From Dehalococcoidia bacterium (GTDB lineage: Bacteria; Chloroflexota; Dehalococcoidia; UBA2979), in the NCBI GenBank assembly GCA_023228765.1, contig JALOAM010000028.1:1-23800 (forward strand): a stretch of 23,800 nucleotides of DNA, read 5' to 3'. Shown piece after piece: positions 1 through 8,399 of this stretch. The notes beneath the pieces were generated by a model. It saw only the letters and a program-made list of their open reading frames with translations, ran no database searches and was not told where the DNA came from. Position numbers and translations under genes: made by a program. Each line of letters begins with the position of its first letter. Positions within the stretch are counted from its first letter, which is position 1.

Positions 1-794
1 GCATGTTTCCCCTTGTGGGGGAACGTGGTCACCCGGTCCTCCGCGGTGCCGCTCGAGTCCCCGCCGGAACCGCTGCTCGTGGCCTCCTCCCGGGTGCGCT
101 TCTTCTCCTCGCCGAGCGCCGAGCCTTTGGCCAGCGCCTCCTGTCCCTCGCGATGGAACCCGTACGCCTCGAGCGACTGGTTCAGCGCATGCCGGATGTT
201 CACGAGACGGATGAGGGCGGCGTGGAAGCGGGTAGCCAGCGTGGTCGTCCGCGCCATCACGTCGGCGGGGAGGACGGTGTGGTCATCTCCAAGCCCGGCG
301 GCGCTCAGGGCGGTTCGGAGCTGCGTGAGCGCGGTGGCGTACTGGGCCTGCCACTCGGCAACACGTGTCAGGTCGATGAACCCGAGGGCGACTTCCTGTG
401 GGTCAAGGTCGGCAATCTGCCCTTCGATGGCCGCCCGGTGGGCTTCGAGCGCATCGAGCGAGACACCGACTCCGCGCTGAAGCGGCTGCACCTCTGCCCG
501 CACGAGCTGAATCATTCCCGTCGTGCTCGACCGACGGACCAACGCCGCGAACTCAGGCGCAGCGCGCCCGGTTGCCCTCATGGTCGGCCCGAAGGCCATA
601 CCGCCAGCGTTGACGCCTGCCAGCAGCCGAGACAGGGTGCGGTTTCCGATGCGCTGCTGGAGCATGAGTACTTGGCCGCTGTCGGTCGACTGGTGAGCAC
701 TGGCTGTCCGTGACGCCGCAGATTGCACGCGGCGGCCGGGAGCGGGACGAGCACGCTCATGCTTCGCGTCGAGCATGGCGTGCCCCGCTCTCAT
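1..794 (-). CDS. Partial eCIS/DUF4157-associated-like protein (N-terminal 264 residues)
   Basis: An open frame runs leftward from an ATG at 794 and is still open at the window edge, so the C-terminus is missing. An in-frame TGA lies upstream, which limits the start to 794 or the ATG at 776. The first ~40 residues are basic and low in complexity (His, Arg, Pro, Ser). Residues 43-58 (LMLQQRIGNRTLSRLL) match the 'L-x-LQ-R-x-x-GNR-x-V/L-x-RLL' pattern that I know from the N-termini of DUF4157 proteins and other cargo or accessory proteins of extracellular contractile injection systems. Residues ~75-215 look helical (EVQPLQRG, LEAHRAAIEGQIADL), and the visible end is a Glu/Ser/Gly-rich linker. No HExxH motif is visible. 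The function is inferred from the motif alone. The neighbouring integrase remnant suggests a mobile or accessory setting. Confidence 0.55.
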   Translation of the reverse strand, partial: MRAGHAMLDAKHERARPAPGRRVQSAASRTASAHQSTDSGQVLMLQQRIGNRTLSRLLAGVNAGGMAFGPTMRATGRAAPEFAALVRRSSTTGMIQLVRAEVQPLQRGVGVSLDALEAHRAAIEGQIADLDPQEVALGFIDLTRVAEWQAQYATALTQLRTALSAAGLGDDHTVLPADVMARTTTLATRFHAALIRLVNIRHALNQSLEAYGFHREGQEALAKGSALGEEKKRTREEATSSGSGGDSSGTAEDRVTTFPHKGKH

Positions 795-1033
795 CCTGAA
801 ATGCCGCCGGCCCCTCTTCCCACGGTAGGCCGATGGTCCGCTGTTCGTTCAGGCCCACCCGCGCCGAGTTCGTGGTCCGGAGGGGCCATCACGTGGCGAT
901 CACACCGTCACCGCGTCCCCGATCCCTTGATTTCGCCCGACTGATGAGCTCATTCGCCAGCGGTGTGACATAACACGGCCTCGCCGGGTCACCTCGGGTT
1001 CTTCGGTGGTGGGCGGTGAGATCGTTCCCTGCC

Positions 1034-1189
1034 GGGCGGCGGATCGTCCCGATGAAGGTGGTGCAGGAGGTGCTGGGCCACTCCCAGATGCGCATCACCT
1101 CAGACACCTACTCGCACGTCCTCCCGGAACTTCAGCGGGAGGCTGCCGACCGCCTCGGAGATGTGCTCTTCGGCGGTTCGGCAGGGTAG
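1034..1189 (+). pseudogene. Tyrosine recombinase/integrase C-terminal remnant
   Basis: The frame ending at the TAG 1187-1189 contains IVPMKVVQEVLGHSQM, then ITSDTYSHVLPELQREAADRL. This is the C-terminal box of phage-type integrases: LGH carries the second active-site His, and the Tyr of DTYSHV is the nucleophile. The homology begins abruptly at about 1034-1043. The preceding sequence lacks the HDLRH box, the Arg-I box and the N-terminal domains in any frame I read. The ATG at 1052 would give only 45 residues. This is therefore a decayed or truncated integrase, not a working recombinase. It marks old integration next to the minus-strand gene at 1-794. Confidence 0.7.
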
Positions 1190-1219
1190 TGTCCCCCTAG
1201 TGTCCCTCTGACGCCCCTC
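1187..1219. repeat. Three 11-bp tandem repeats after the integrase remnant
   Basis: The units are TAGTGTCCCCC (1187-1197), TAGTGTCCCTC (1198-1208) and TGACGCCCCTC (1209-1219), followed by a partial TAGTGATC. The array starts at the integrase stop codon. Short direct repeats beside an integrase gene are often arm-type integrase sites or attachment-site debris. That reading is inference; the repeat itself is plain in the sequence. Confidence 0.6.
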
Positions 1220-1265
1220 TAGTGATCACAACGCGACCAGGATCCTCAGTGTTTTCAACGGATTC

Positions 1266-4200
1266 CTAACTACACCCACTCGTCGCGCCGCAGTTCATGC
1301 ACTTCAGGCACGTTCCGTTGCGGACCATCATCAGCTGGCCGCATTCGTCACAGGGGTCGCCTTCGAAGCCCTTCATCTTGGCCTCGGCTTCCGCGGTGAT
1401 GGTCGTGCGTTCCGCGACCAGGGTGGTGCTGGTGAGGGTGATCGAGGCGGACCGTGCCGCCGGGGCCGGGGTGGCGGCGGCCGGGGTGGCGGCGGCCGGG
1501 GTGGCGGCGGCCGGGGACGCTGAGGGCGTCACGGCCGCTGGAGCCGGAGTGGCGGCGATGGCCACGGGCGCGGACGGGGCCGCCACGAGGGGCTCGGGGG
1601 AGTCCTCGACCGGGTCGGTGGAGGACTCGAGCTCGTCCGGGGTGACGTGGGCCAGGTCGTCGCGGCCGAGGTAGGAGACAGCGAGCTCGCGGAAGATGTA
1701 GTCGATGATCGAGGACGAGAACTTGATCCGGTCGTTGCCCTGGACCATGCCCATCGGCTCGAACTTCGTGAAGACGAAGGTGTCGACGAACTTCTCCAGC
1801 GGGACGCCGTACTGCAGGCCCATGCTGACGGCGATCGCGAAGCAGTTCATCAGGCTGTGGAAGGCGGCACCGTCCTTGGCCGTGTCGATGAACACCTCAC
1901 CGAGCTGCGGGCGACCGCCGGGGGTGCGCTCGTATTCGCCGGTGTGGATGTAGATCGTGTGGCCGCCGACCTTCGCCTTCTGGGTGTAGCCGGTGCGGCG
2001 GCCGGGCATCGCGATGCGCTGGCCGCGCGGGATCACGGTGACCTGCTCCGACTGCTTCAGCGCCAGCATCCGCTCCGCGGCGGCGATGACCGCCTCCGAG
2101 GTGACTTCCTCGGCCTCGTCGTCGTACTCGTCGATGTCGGCGAAGGCGGTGCCGGAGAGCGGCTGGGAGAGCTTCGAGCCGTCGCGGTAGAGGGCCAGGG
2201 CCTTCACGCCGGTGTCGGCAGCGGCCAGGTAGACCTCCTTGACCTCCTCGACGGTCGCCTCCATCGGCATGTTGATCGTCTTGGAGATGGCGCCGGACAG
2301 GAACGGCTGCGCGGCGGCGAGGATGCGGACGTGCGCCATCGGCTCGATGTAACGCACGCCGTACTTGCCGCACTTGTTGGCGCAGTCGAAGACCGCGTAG
2401 TGCTCCTCGGCGAGGTGCGGGGCGCCCTCGGTGGTCATGCGGCCGAGGATGGCGTCGTTCGCCGTCTCCACCTGCTCACGCGTGAAGCCGAGGGCGGCGA
2501 GCATGTCGAAGTCGGGCCGTGCGAGGTCCGCCTCCGAGATGCCGAGGACGTCCGTGCAGAACTCGTCGCCGAGTGTCCAGCGGTTGAAGACGAAGGAGAT
2601 GTGGAACGCCGTCTTGAGGGCCGCCTCCACGGTGTCCAGCGCCGGCTGCGTGAAGCCCTTCTGCGCGAGTGTCATGCGGTTGATGTAGGGCGCGCCGTCC
2701 AGGGTCTGCGTGCCGACGGCATACTCCACGATCTCGTGGATCTGCTGCTGGCTGTAGCCGAGCCGCTTCAGGGCGGGCGGGACGCTCTGGTTGATGATGC
2801 GGAAGTAGCCGCCGCCGGCGAGCTTCTTGAACTTCACCAGGGCGAAGTCGGGCTCCACGCCGGTGGTGTCGCAGTCCATGAGCAGCCCGATGGTGCCGGT
2901 GGGGGCGATCAGCGTGGACTGAGCGTTGCGGTAGCCGTAGCGCTCGCCGAGCTCGACGGCGCGGTCCCACGCGCGGTGGGACGCCTCCAGCAGGTCGGGC
3001 GGGCAGGCGGACTGGTCGAGGCCGACCGGGAAGACGGTCAGGCCCTCGTACTCGATCGCGTCGACGCTGTAGGCGGCGCGGCGGTGGTTGCGCATCACGC
3101 GCAGCATCGCCTCGCGGTTCTCTTCGTAGCGCGGGAACGCTCCGAGCTCTGCGGCCATCTCCGCCGAGGCGGCGTAGGAGCGCCCGGTGAGGATCGCGGT
3201 GAGTGCGCCGGTCCAGGCGAGGGCGGCGTCCGAGTCGTACGGGATGCCCTGTATCATCAGCACCGTGCCGAGGTTGGCGTAGCCGAGCCCGAGCGTGCGG
3301 TAGTCGTAGGAGAGCTGCGCGATCTCCTGCGACGGGAACTGCGCCATCGCCACCGAGATCTCGAGGACGACGGTCCAGACGCGGACGGCGTGCTCGTACG
3401 CGGCAATGTCGAACGCGCCCGTCTCCATGTCCGTGAAGGCGAGGAGGTTCAGGGACGCCAGGTTGCAGGCTGTGTCGTCCAGGAACATGTACTCGGAGCA
3501 CGGGTTGGAACCGTTGATGCGCCCGCCGTTCGGGCAGGTGTGCCACTCGTTGATCGTGGTGTCGTACTGCAGGCCCGGGTCAGCGCTCTGCCACGCGGCG
3601 AGGGCGATGCGGTCCCAGAGGTCGGTCGCGTTCACCGTGCTCGCGACGCGGCCGTCCGTGCGGAACGTCAGGTCCCACGTGCGGTTGTGACGCACGGCGT
3701 CCAGGAAGTCCGCGGTGACGCGGACGGAGTTGTTCGAGTTCTGTCCGGAGACGGTCTGGTAGGCCTCGCCCTGCCAGTCGGTGTCGAAGGTGGCGAAGTC
3801 CAGCGTGGTCGCATCCTGCTGCGCGAGCTGCAGCACGCGGACGATGAAGCCCTCGGTCACACCGTCGCGGCGGGCCTTGCTGACGGCCTTGCGAAGCGCG
3901 GCGTTCGCGCTCGGGTCGGCGCCGCCGGCCTCGGTGTCGTGTGCGGCCTCGAAGATGGCGGCGAGGTGACGGCGGGTGACGGCGGCGCCGGTCACGAGGG
4001 CTGCGACCTTCTGCTCCTCCTTCACCTTCCAGTCGATGAACTGCTCCACGTCCGGGTGGTCTGCGTCCACGATCACCATCTTGGCCGCGCGCCGGGTGGT
4101 GCCGCCCGACTTGATCGCGCCGGCCGCCCGGTCGCCGATCTTGAGGAAGGACATCAGCCCGGAGGACTTCCCGCCGCCCGAGAGCGACTCGTTCTCGCCT

Positions 4201-4892
4201 CGGATGTTGGAGAAGTTGGAGCCGGTGCCGGAGCCGTACTTGAAGATGCGCGCCTCGCGCGTCCACAGGTCCATGATGCCGCCCGGGTTCACCAGGTCGT
4301 CAGAGACGCTCTGGATGAAGCACGCGTGCGGCTGAGGGCGCTCGTACGCGTTCATGGAGGCGACGACCTGGCCGGTCGCGGCGTCGACGTAGGAGTGGCC
4401 CTGGGCAGGGCCCGTGATCCCGTAGGCCCAGTGCAGGCCGGTGTTGAACCACTGCGGCGAGTTCGGCGCAGCCATCTGCGCCGCCATCATGTGGCACAGC
4501 TCGTCACGGAAGGCTCGGGCGTCCTCCTCGCTGTCGAAGTAGCCGCCCTTCCAGCCCCAGTAGGTCCACGTGCCGGCGAGTCGCTCGAAGGTCTGGCGCG
4601 CGCTCACCTCGCCGCCCATCGTGGCGCCCTCGGCGGGGACGCGACGCCGCAGCCACTCCGGCACCCCGGGCTCATCGACGGTGACGGTCGCGGAGGGCAC
4701 TCCGGCCTTGCGGAAGTACTTCTGCGCCATGATGTCCGTGGCCACCTGCGAGAAGTTCGAGGGCATGTCGATGTCGGCTGCCTCGAACACCACGGAGCCA
4801 TCCGGGTTCACGATCCGCGAGGTGCGCTTCGAGAACGGAATGCCCGCGTACGGATCGGCATTCTCGGAGGTGAAGCGGCGGCTGATTCGCAT
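1266..4892 (-). CDS. nrdJ: Adenosylcobalamin-dependent (class II) ribonucleoside-diphosphate reductase
   Basis: Reduces ribonucleotides to deoxyribonucleotides using a B12-generated thiyl radical, so it needs no oxygen and no NrdB. The 1208-residue length fits the long NrdJ class. Conserved features are a redox Cys at ~191 (QPHACFIQS), the GSGTGSNFS loop, the radical-site finger loop NPCSE (N463, C465, E467), the partner Cys476 (TACNLASLNL) and the phosphate-binding APTGTIGLLMDCDTTG segment. The C-terminus has an Ala/Pro/Thr linker with PAAAT repeats, then a Cys-rich Zn-ribbon-like tail with CxxC pairs, which probably re-reduces the active site. I chose the ATG at 4892, with GAAGGG upstream. 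The frame is open to 5057, but the promoter and operators lie inside that extension. Transcribed alone. Confidence 0.95.
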   Translation of the reverse strand: MRISRRFTSENADPYAGIPFSKRTSRIVNPDGSVVFEAADIDMPSNFSQVATDIMAQKYFRKAGVPSATVTVDEPGVPEWLRRRVPAEGATMGGEVSARQTFERLAGTWTYWGWKGGYFDSEEDARAFRDELCHMMAAQMAAPNSPQWFNTGLHWAYGITGPAQGHSYVDAATGQVVASMNAYERPQPHACFIQSVSDDLVNPGGIMDLWTREARIFKYGSGTGSNFSNIRGENESLSGGGKSSGLMSFLKIGDRAAGAIKSGGTTRRAAKMVIVDADHPDVEQFIDWKVKEEQKVAALVTGAAVTRRHLAAIFEAAHDTEAGGADPSANAALRKAVSKARRDGVTEGFIVRVLQLAQQDATTLDFATFDTDWQGEAYQTVSGQNSNNSVRVTADFLDAVRHNRTWDLTFRTDGRVASTVNATDLWDRIALAAWQSADPGLQYDTTINEWHTCPNGGRINGSNPCSEYMFLDDTACNLASLNLLAFTDMETGAFDIAAYEHAVRVWTVVLEISVAMAQFPSQEIAQLSYDYRTLGLGYANLGTVLMIQGIPYDSDAALAWTGALTAILTGRSYAASAEMAAELGAFPRYEENREAMLRVMRNHRRAAYSVDAIEYEGLTVFPVGLDQSACPPDLLEASHRAWDRAVELGERYGYRNAQSTLIAPTGTIGLLMDCDTTGVEPDFALVKFKKLAGGGYFRIINQSVPPALKRLGYSQQQIHEIVEYAVGTQTLDGAPYINRMTLAQKGFTQPALDTVEAALKTAFHISFVFNRWTLGDEFCTDVLGISEADLARPDFDMLAALGFTREQVETANDAILGRMTTEGAPHLAEEHYAVFDCANKCGKYGVRYIEPMAHVRILAAAQPFLSGAISKTINMPMEATVEEVKEVYLAAADTGVKALALYRDGSKLSQPLSGTAFADIDEYDDEAEEVTSEAVIAAAERMLALKQSEQVTVIPRGQRIAMPGRRTGYTQKAKVGGHTIYIHTGEYERTPGGRPQLGEVFIDTAKDGAAFHSLMNCFAIAVSMGLQYGVPLEKFVDTFVFTKFEPMGMVQGNDRIKFSSSIIDYIFRELAVSYLGRDDLAHVTPDELESSTDPVEDSPEPLVAAPSAPVAIAATPAPAAVTPSASPAAATPAAATPAAATPAPAARSASITLTSTTLVAERTTITAEAEAKMKGFEGDPCDECGQLMMVRNGTCLKCMNCGATSGCS
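1469..1515 (-). repeat. 15-bp tandem repeats encoding the PAAAT linker of NrdJ
   Basis: About three near-identical 15-bp GC-rich units lie in frame within nrdJ and encode repeated PAAAT. They form a flexible tether between the catalytic body and the Cys-rich tail. Such arrays vary in copy number by replication slippage without breaking the frame. Confidence 0.7.
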
Positions 4893-4933
4893 GGTCGGGG
4901 GCCCTTCGCAGCAGTAGCTGGGCTTTGCGGTTG

Positions 4934-4949
4934 CCCCTAGATGTTGGGG
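4934..4949 (-). promoter_or_regulatory. NrdR box 1 (proximal) upstream of nrdJ
   Basis: On the minus strand this reads CCCCAACATCTAGGGG, a 16-bp imperfect palindrome. Its core resembles the NrdR consensus (ACAnnATnTnGTGT type). It lies 41 bp upstream of the nrdJ ATG. Its start is exactly 32 bp from the second box, the three-turn spacing seen for paired NrdR sites. Confidence 0.7.
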
Positions 4950-4965
4950 CGGGAAACCGTCGAAG

Positions 4966-4981
4966 CCACAAGATCTGGTGG
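4966..4981 (-). promoter_or_regulatory. NrdR box 2 (distal) upstream of nrdJ
   Basis: On the minus strand this reads CCACCAGATCTTGTGG, an imperfect 16-bp palindrome like box 1. Together they should bind the ATP/dATP-sensing repressor NrdR on the transcribed side of the promoter. No nrdR gene is in this window. Confidence 0.7.
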
Positions 4982-5025
4982 TGAATTGTTTAGGCGCTTG
5001 AGCAGGTACTCGGGGCGCACGGGCG

Positions 5026-5053
5026 ATACTACGCTCTCGGCCTGCCCTGTCAA
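5026..5053 (-). promoter_or_regulatory. sigma70-type promoter of nrdJ
   Basis: The -35 is TTGACA (5048-5053, minus strand), the spacer is 16 bp and the -10 is TAGTAT (5026-5031). The -35 is a perfect consensus. Transcription should start near 5019, giving a ~127-nt leader that contains both NrdR boxes. This placement argues against a start codon at 5057. Confidence 0.7.
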
Positions 5054-5142
5054 GCACGCGCTAGCGCGGGTTAGCAGATGTGTCGGCGCAGCGCCTCAAC
5101 AGTACTGATGTTCGTGCCGTAGTGTCAGCCGGGTCCATCATG

Positions 5143-5166
5143 CCTTACAATGTTGGTGTTGTAAGG
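5143..5166 (+). promoter_or_regulatory. Inverted-repeat operator/promoter of the toxin-antitoxin pair
   Basis: A perfect 8-bp inverted repeat, CCTTACAA and TTGTAAGG, is separated by 8 nt. The left arm contains a -10-like TACAAT (5145-5150). The right arm overlaps the ribosome binding site AAGGAG (5163-5168). AbrB/MazE-type antitoxins usually repress their own promoter, so this is the likely operator. A weak -35 (GTGTCA, 5122-5127) lies 17 bp upstream. Confidence 0.6.
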
Positions 5167-5175
5167 AGTCGCGTC

Positions 5176-5424
5176 GTGGAAATCGCAGCCAGAGTCACGT
5201 CGAAAGGCCAGATCACCGTGCCACGCGCAGTGCGGGAAGCCCTCTCGCTCCGGGAGGGCGACCGTGTCGTCTTCCGCGTCGAGGGCGATCGCGCGGTGAT
5301 GGCCCGAACGCCCGATCTCCTCACGCTTGCGGGTTCGGTGAGTGTCCCCGCGGCGAAACGAGACACGCCGTGGGCGGAGGTGCTCCGCCAGACGCGACGT
5401 GCTCGGGCGGCGGCGGAGGGGTGA
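5176..5424 (+). CDS. AbrB/MazE-family antitoxin (SpoVT-AbrB domain)
   Basis: An 82-residue protein. The signature ARVTSKGQITVP, then REALSLREGDRVVF, is the swapped-hairpin AbrB DNA-binding fold at residues ~1-45. The C-terminal ~35 residues, ending in WAEVLRQTRRARAAAEG, would wrap the partner toxin. I chose the GTG at 5176 because AAGGAG lies 7 nt upstream and because the AbrB fold begins right there; an ATG 96 nt upstream would add sequence with no family match. The stop overlaps the start of the PIN gene (GTGA), so the two are translationally coupled. Predicted to neutralise the toxin and autorepress through the inverted repeat at its own start. Confidence 0.85.
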   Translation: MEIAARVTSKGQITVPRAVREALSLREGDRVVFRVEGDRAVMARTPDLLTLAGSVSVPAAKRDTPWAEVLRQTRRARAAAEG

Positions 5425-5813
5425 CCGCGTTCGTCGACACGAACATCCTGATCCGGCACCTGACCGGCGATCCGCCTGACCAGGCAGCGAGGGCGACACG
5501 GTTCCTCGAGCAGGCCGACGAACTGCTTCTATCGGACTTGATCTTTGCCGAGGTGGCGTACGTCCTCGAGTCGTTCTACGAGGTGCCGCGTGAGCAGGTC
5601 GCCGACACGCTCCGCGCCGTGTTGGCGTTCCCGTCAATTCGGGTACTCGACGCTGAATTGCTCCAACGCTCGGTCGAGGTGTACGAGGTCCACCGACTCG
5701 ACTTCGCCGACGCCTACCTCGTTGCCAGTGCAGAGCGGAGCGGCGTCGGCGTCGTGGCCTCATTCGATCGTGCCATCGATCGTGTCGGGACCGTCCACCG
5801 CGAGGAGCCGTAA
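5421..5813 (+). CDS. PIN-domain ribonuclease toxin (VapC/type II TA)
   Basis: A 130-residue PIN nuclease. The expected acidic quartet is visible: D6 (FVDTNIL), E44 (FAEVAYVLES), D97 (LDFADAYL) and D116 (ASFDRAID). These bind the metal ions that cut RNA. The GTG start overlaps the antitoxin stop by 4 nt, with GGAGGG directly upstream. This gives an AbrB-PIN operon. The target RNA cannot be read from sequence. The pair sits between housekeeping genes (nrdJ and the dacA operon), as solitary chromosomal TA modules often do. It converges on dacA with only 17 bp between the stops. Confidence 0.9.
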   Translation: MTAFVDTNILIRHLTGDPPDQAARATRFLEQADELLLSDLIFAEVAYVLESFYEVPREQVADTLRAVLAFPSIRVLDAELLQRSVEVYEVHRLDFADAYLVASAERSGVGVVASFDRAIDRVGTVHREEP

Positions 5814-5830
5814 GCCCTCGTGATCTGGTC

Positions 5831-6955
5831 TTACTGCGGTAACGGCGGCGCCGGGGTTGGGGAGGGCGGGTCGAGGTCACCCGGCCAGATGTGGTTGGCG
5901 AAGGCCCAGTCGACGAGGGCGATCGCGTCCTCGGCGCGGAGCGTCGAGTCCATCAGCACGATGTAGACGCGGTGGCCGTTGCGTTCCGCGGTGAGGGAGA
6001 AGGTGCGGCCCGCCTCCTCCGTGTAGCCGGTCTTGATGCCGTCCACGCCCGGTGTGTACCCCAGCAGCGGGTTGTGGTTGTAGAGCTCGTACGTGGCGGG
6101 CTGGCCGTCGCGGGTGCCCTTCGCGGTGTGCTCGACGGTGCCCACGATCTCACGGAGGTCGGGGAACCGCATGAGGTAGCGGGAGAGCAGCACGAGGTCG
6201 TACGGGCTGCTGGCGTGGCCGGGAGCGGAGAGGCCGTCCACCGTGACAAAGTGCGTGTCCTTCATCCCGAGGCGTTCCGCCAGGTCGTTCATCTTCTCGA
6301 CGAACGCCGGCTCCGAGCCGGCCACGTGCTCCGCGATCACCTTCGCGGCGTCGTTCCCTGAGACGAGCATGAGGCCATAGAGGAGTTCGCGGAGCGTCAG
6401 CTTGTCTCCGGGCACCAGGCCCATGGTGGTCGAGTCGCCCTCGTAGGCGAGATCCCAGTAGTGCACCGTGGAGGTCACGATGTCGTCGAGGCGGCCGTGC
6501 TCCATGGCGACCACGGCGGTCGCCATCTTCGTCACGCTCGCGGGTGCCCTCGGGGAGTACGCATCGAGGTCGTAGAGCACCTCCATCGAGGCGTCATCGA
6601 CGACGACCGCGGCTGATGCGGAGAGGTCGGGGACGGGAAGCCCGAGGGTGGTCGGAGGCGCGGCGTTGGCCGGCGTGGCGGCATCTGGAGGATTTGCCGC
6701 CGGGCTGGCGGATGCGAGCGAGGAGACGAGCGCCTCGGCGGTGCTCTCGACCGGGAACTCGGTGCCGGCTGAGGCGACGGAAGGACCGGGGCCCTCCCCG
6801 CCGCGCATCTGCCAGAAGACGAACGCCGAGACGATGAGGGCCGGTGTGACCGCCAGCATCACGAGCGCGGGCAGGGGCAACCCACGACGGGGCGGCTTCG
6901 GGCCGATCGGGCGGTTGTTACGCCCTCGGAAGGGGTCGTAGGGCTGCTGCGCCAC
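5831..6955 (-). CDS. dacA: D-alanyl-D-alanine carboxypeptidase (peptidase S11, PBP5-like)
   Basis: Trims the terminal D-Ala from peptidoglycan pentapeptides outside the membrane. The 374 residues run as a basic N-terminus, one membrane segment at ~27-49 (signal anchor), an Ala/Pro/Thr-rich linker to ~105, then the penicillin-binding fold. The active-site motifs are all present: SVTK (S140, K143), SGN (199-201) and KTG (308-310). It ends soon after the catalytic domain in a Pro-rich tail, without the second domain and amphipathic anchor of E. coli PBP5, so the N-terminal segment must hold it in place. The start is a GTG, 11 nt after the pepP stop, so it is probably in the same transcript. Confidence 0.9.
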   Translation of the reverse strand: MAQQPYDPFRGRNNRPIGPKPPRRGLPLPALVMLAVTPALIVSAFVFWQMRGGEGPGPSVASAGTEFPVESTAEALVSSLASASPAANPPDAATPANAAPPTTLGLPVPDLSASAAVVVDDASMEVLYDLDAYSPRAPASVTKMATAVVAMEHGRLDDIVTSTVHYWDLAYEGDSTTMGLVPGDKLTLRELLYGLMLVSGNDAAKVIAEHVAGSEPAFVEKMNDLAERLGMKDTHFVTVDGLSAPGHASSPYDLVLLSRYLMRFPDLREIVGTVEHTAKGTRDGQPATYELYNHNPLLGYTPGVDGIKTGYTEEAGRTFSLTAERNGHRVYIVLMDSTLRAEDAIALVDWAFANHIWPGDLDPPSPTPAPPLPQ

Positions 6956-6966
6956 GCTGGGCCGTT

Positions 6967-8271
<1,305 letters not shown>

Positions 8272-8399
8272 GGGGTGGCTCCGTTCCAGTACCCCCGCCA
8301 AGGTGCACTGGCCGCTGCGCGATGCACGCGAAAAGAGAGCGGCTCGCCGATGATACAGAACCGCGCCGCCAGCCTCGACCGGTACCGCCTCGACCGCTG

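Noticed and set aside
889..1107. Small minus-strand open frame opposite the integrase remnant
   Set aside because: It lies antisense to the recognisable integrase end and shows no motif or ribosome site.
1647..4940. A 1097-codon plus-strand open frame opposite nrdJ
   Set aside because: It is the antisense reading of a clear ribonucleotide reductase. Its product is Val/Arg/Glu-rich with no domains, the usual shadow in a GC-rich gene.
4893..5020. Cobalamin riboswitch before the B12-dependent reductase
   Set aside because: The leader is only ~127 nt and I find no B12 box or matching stems. Paired operators explain the palindromes better.
4893..5057. Extended N-terminus of NrdJ from 5057
   Set aside because: The region holds the promoter and both NrdR boxes, and the sequence is not like the family's start.
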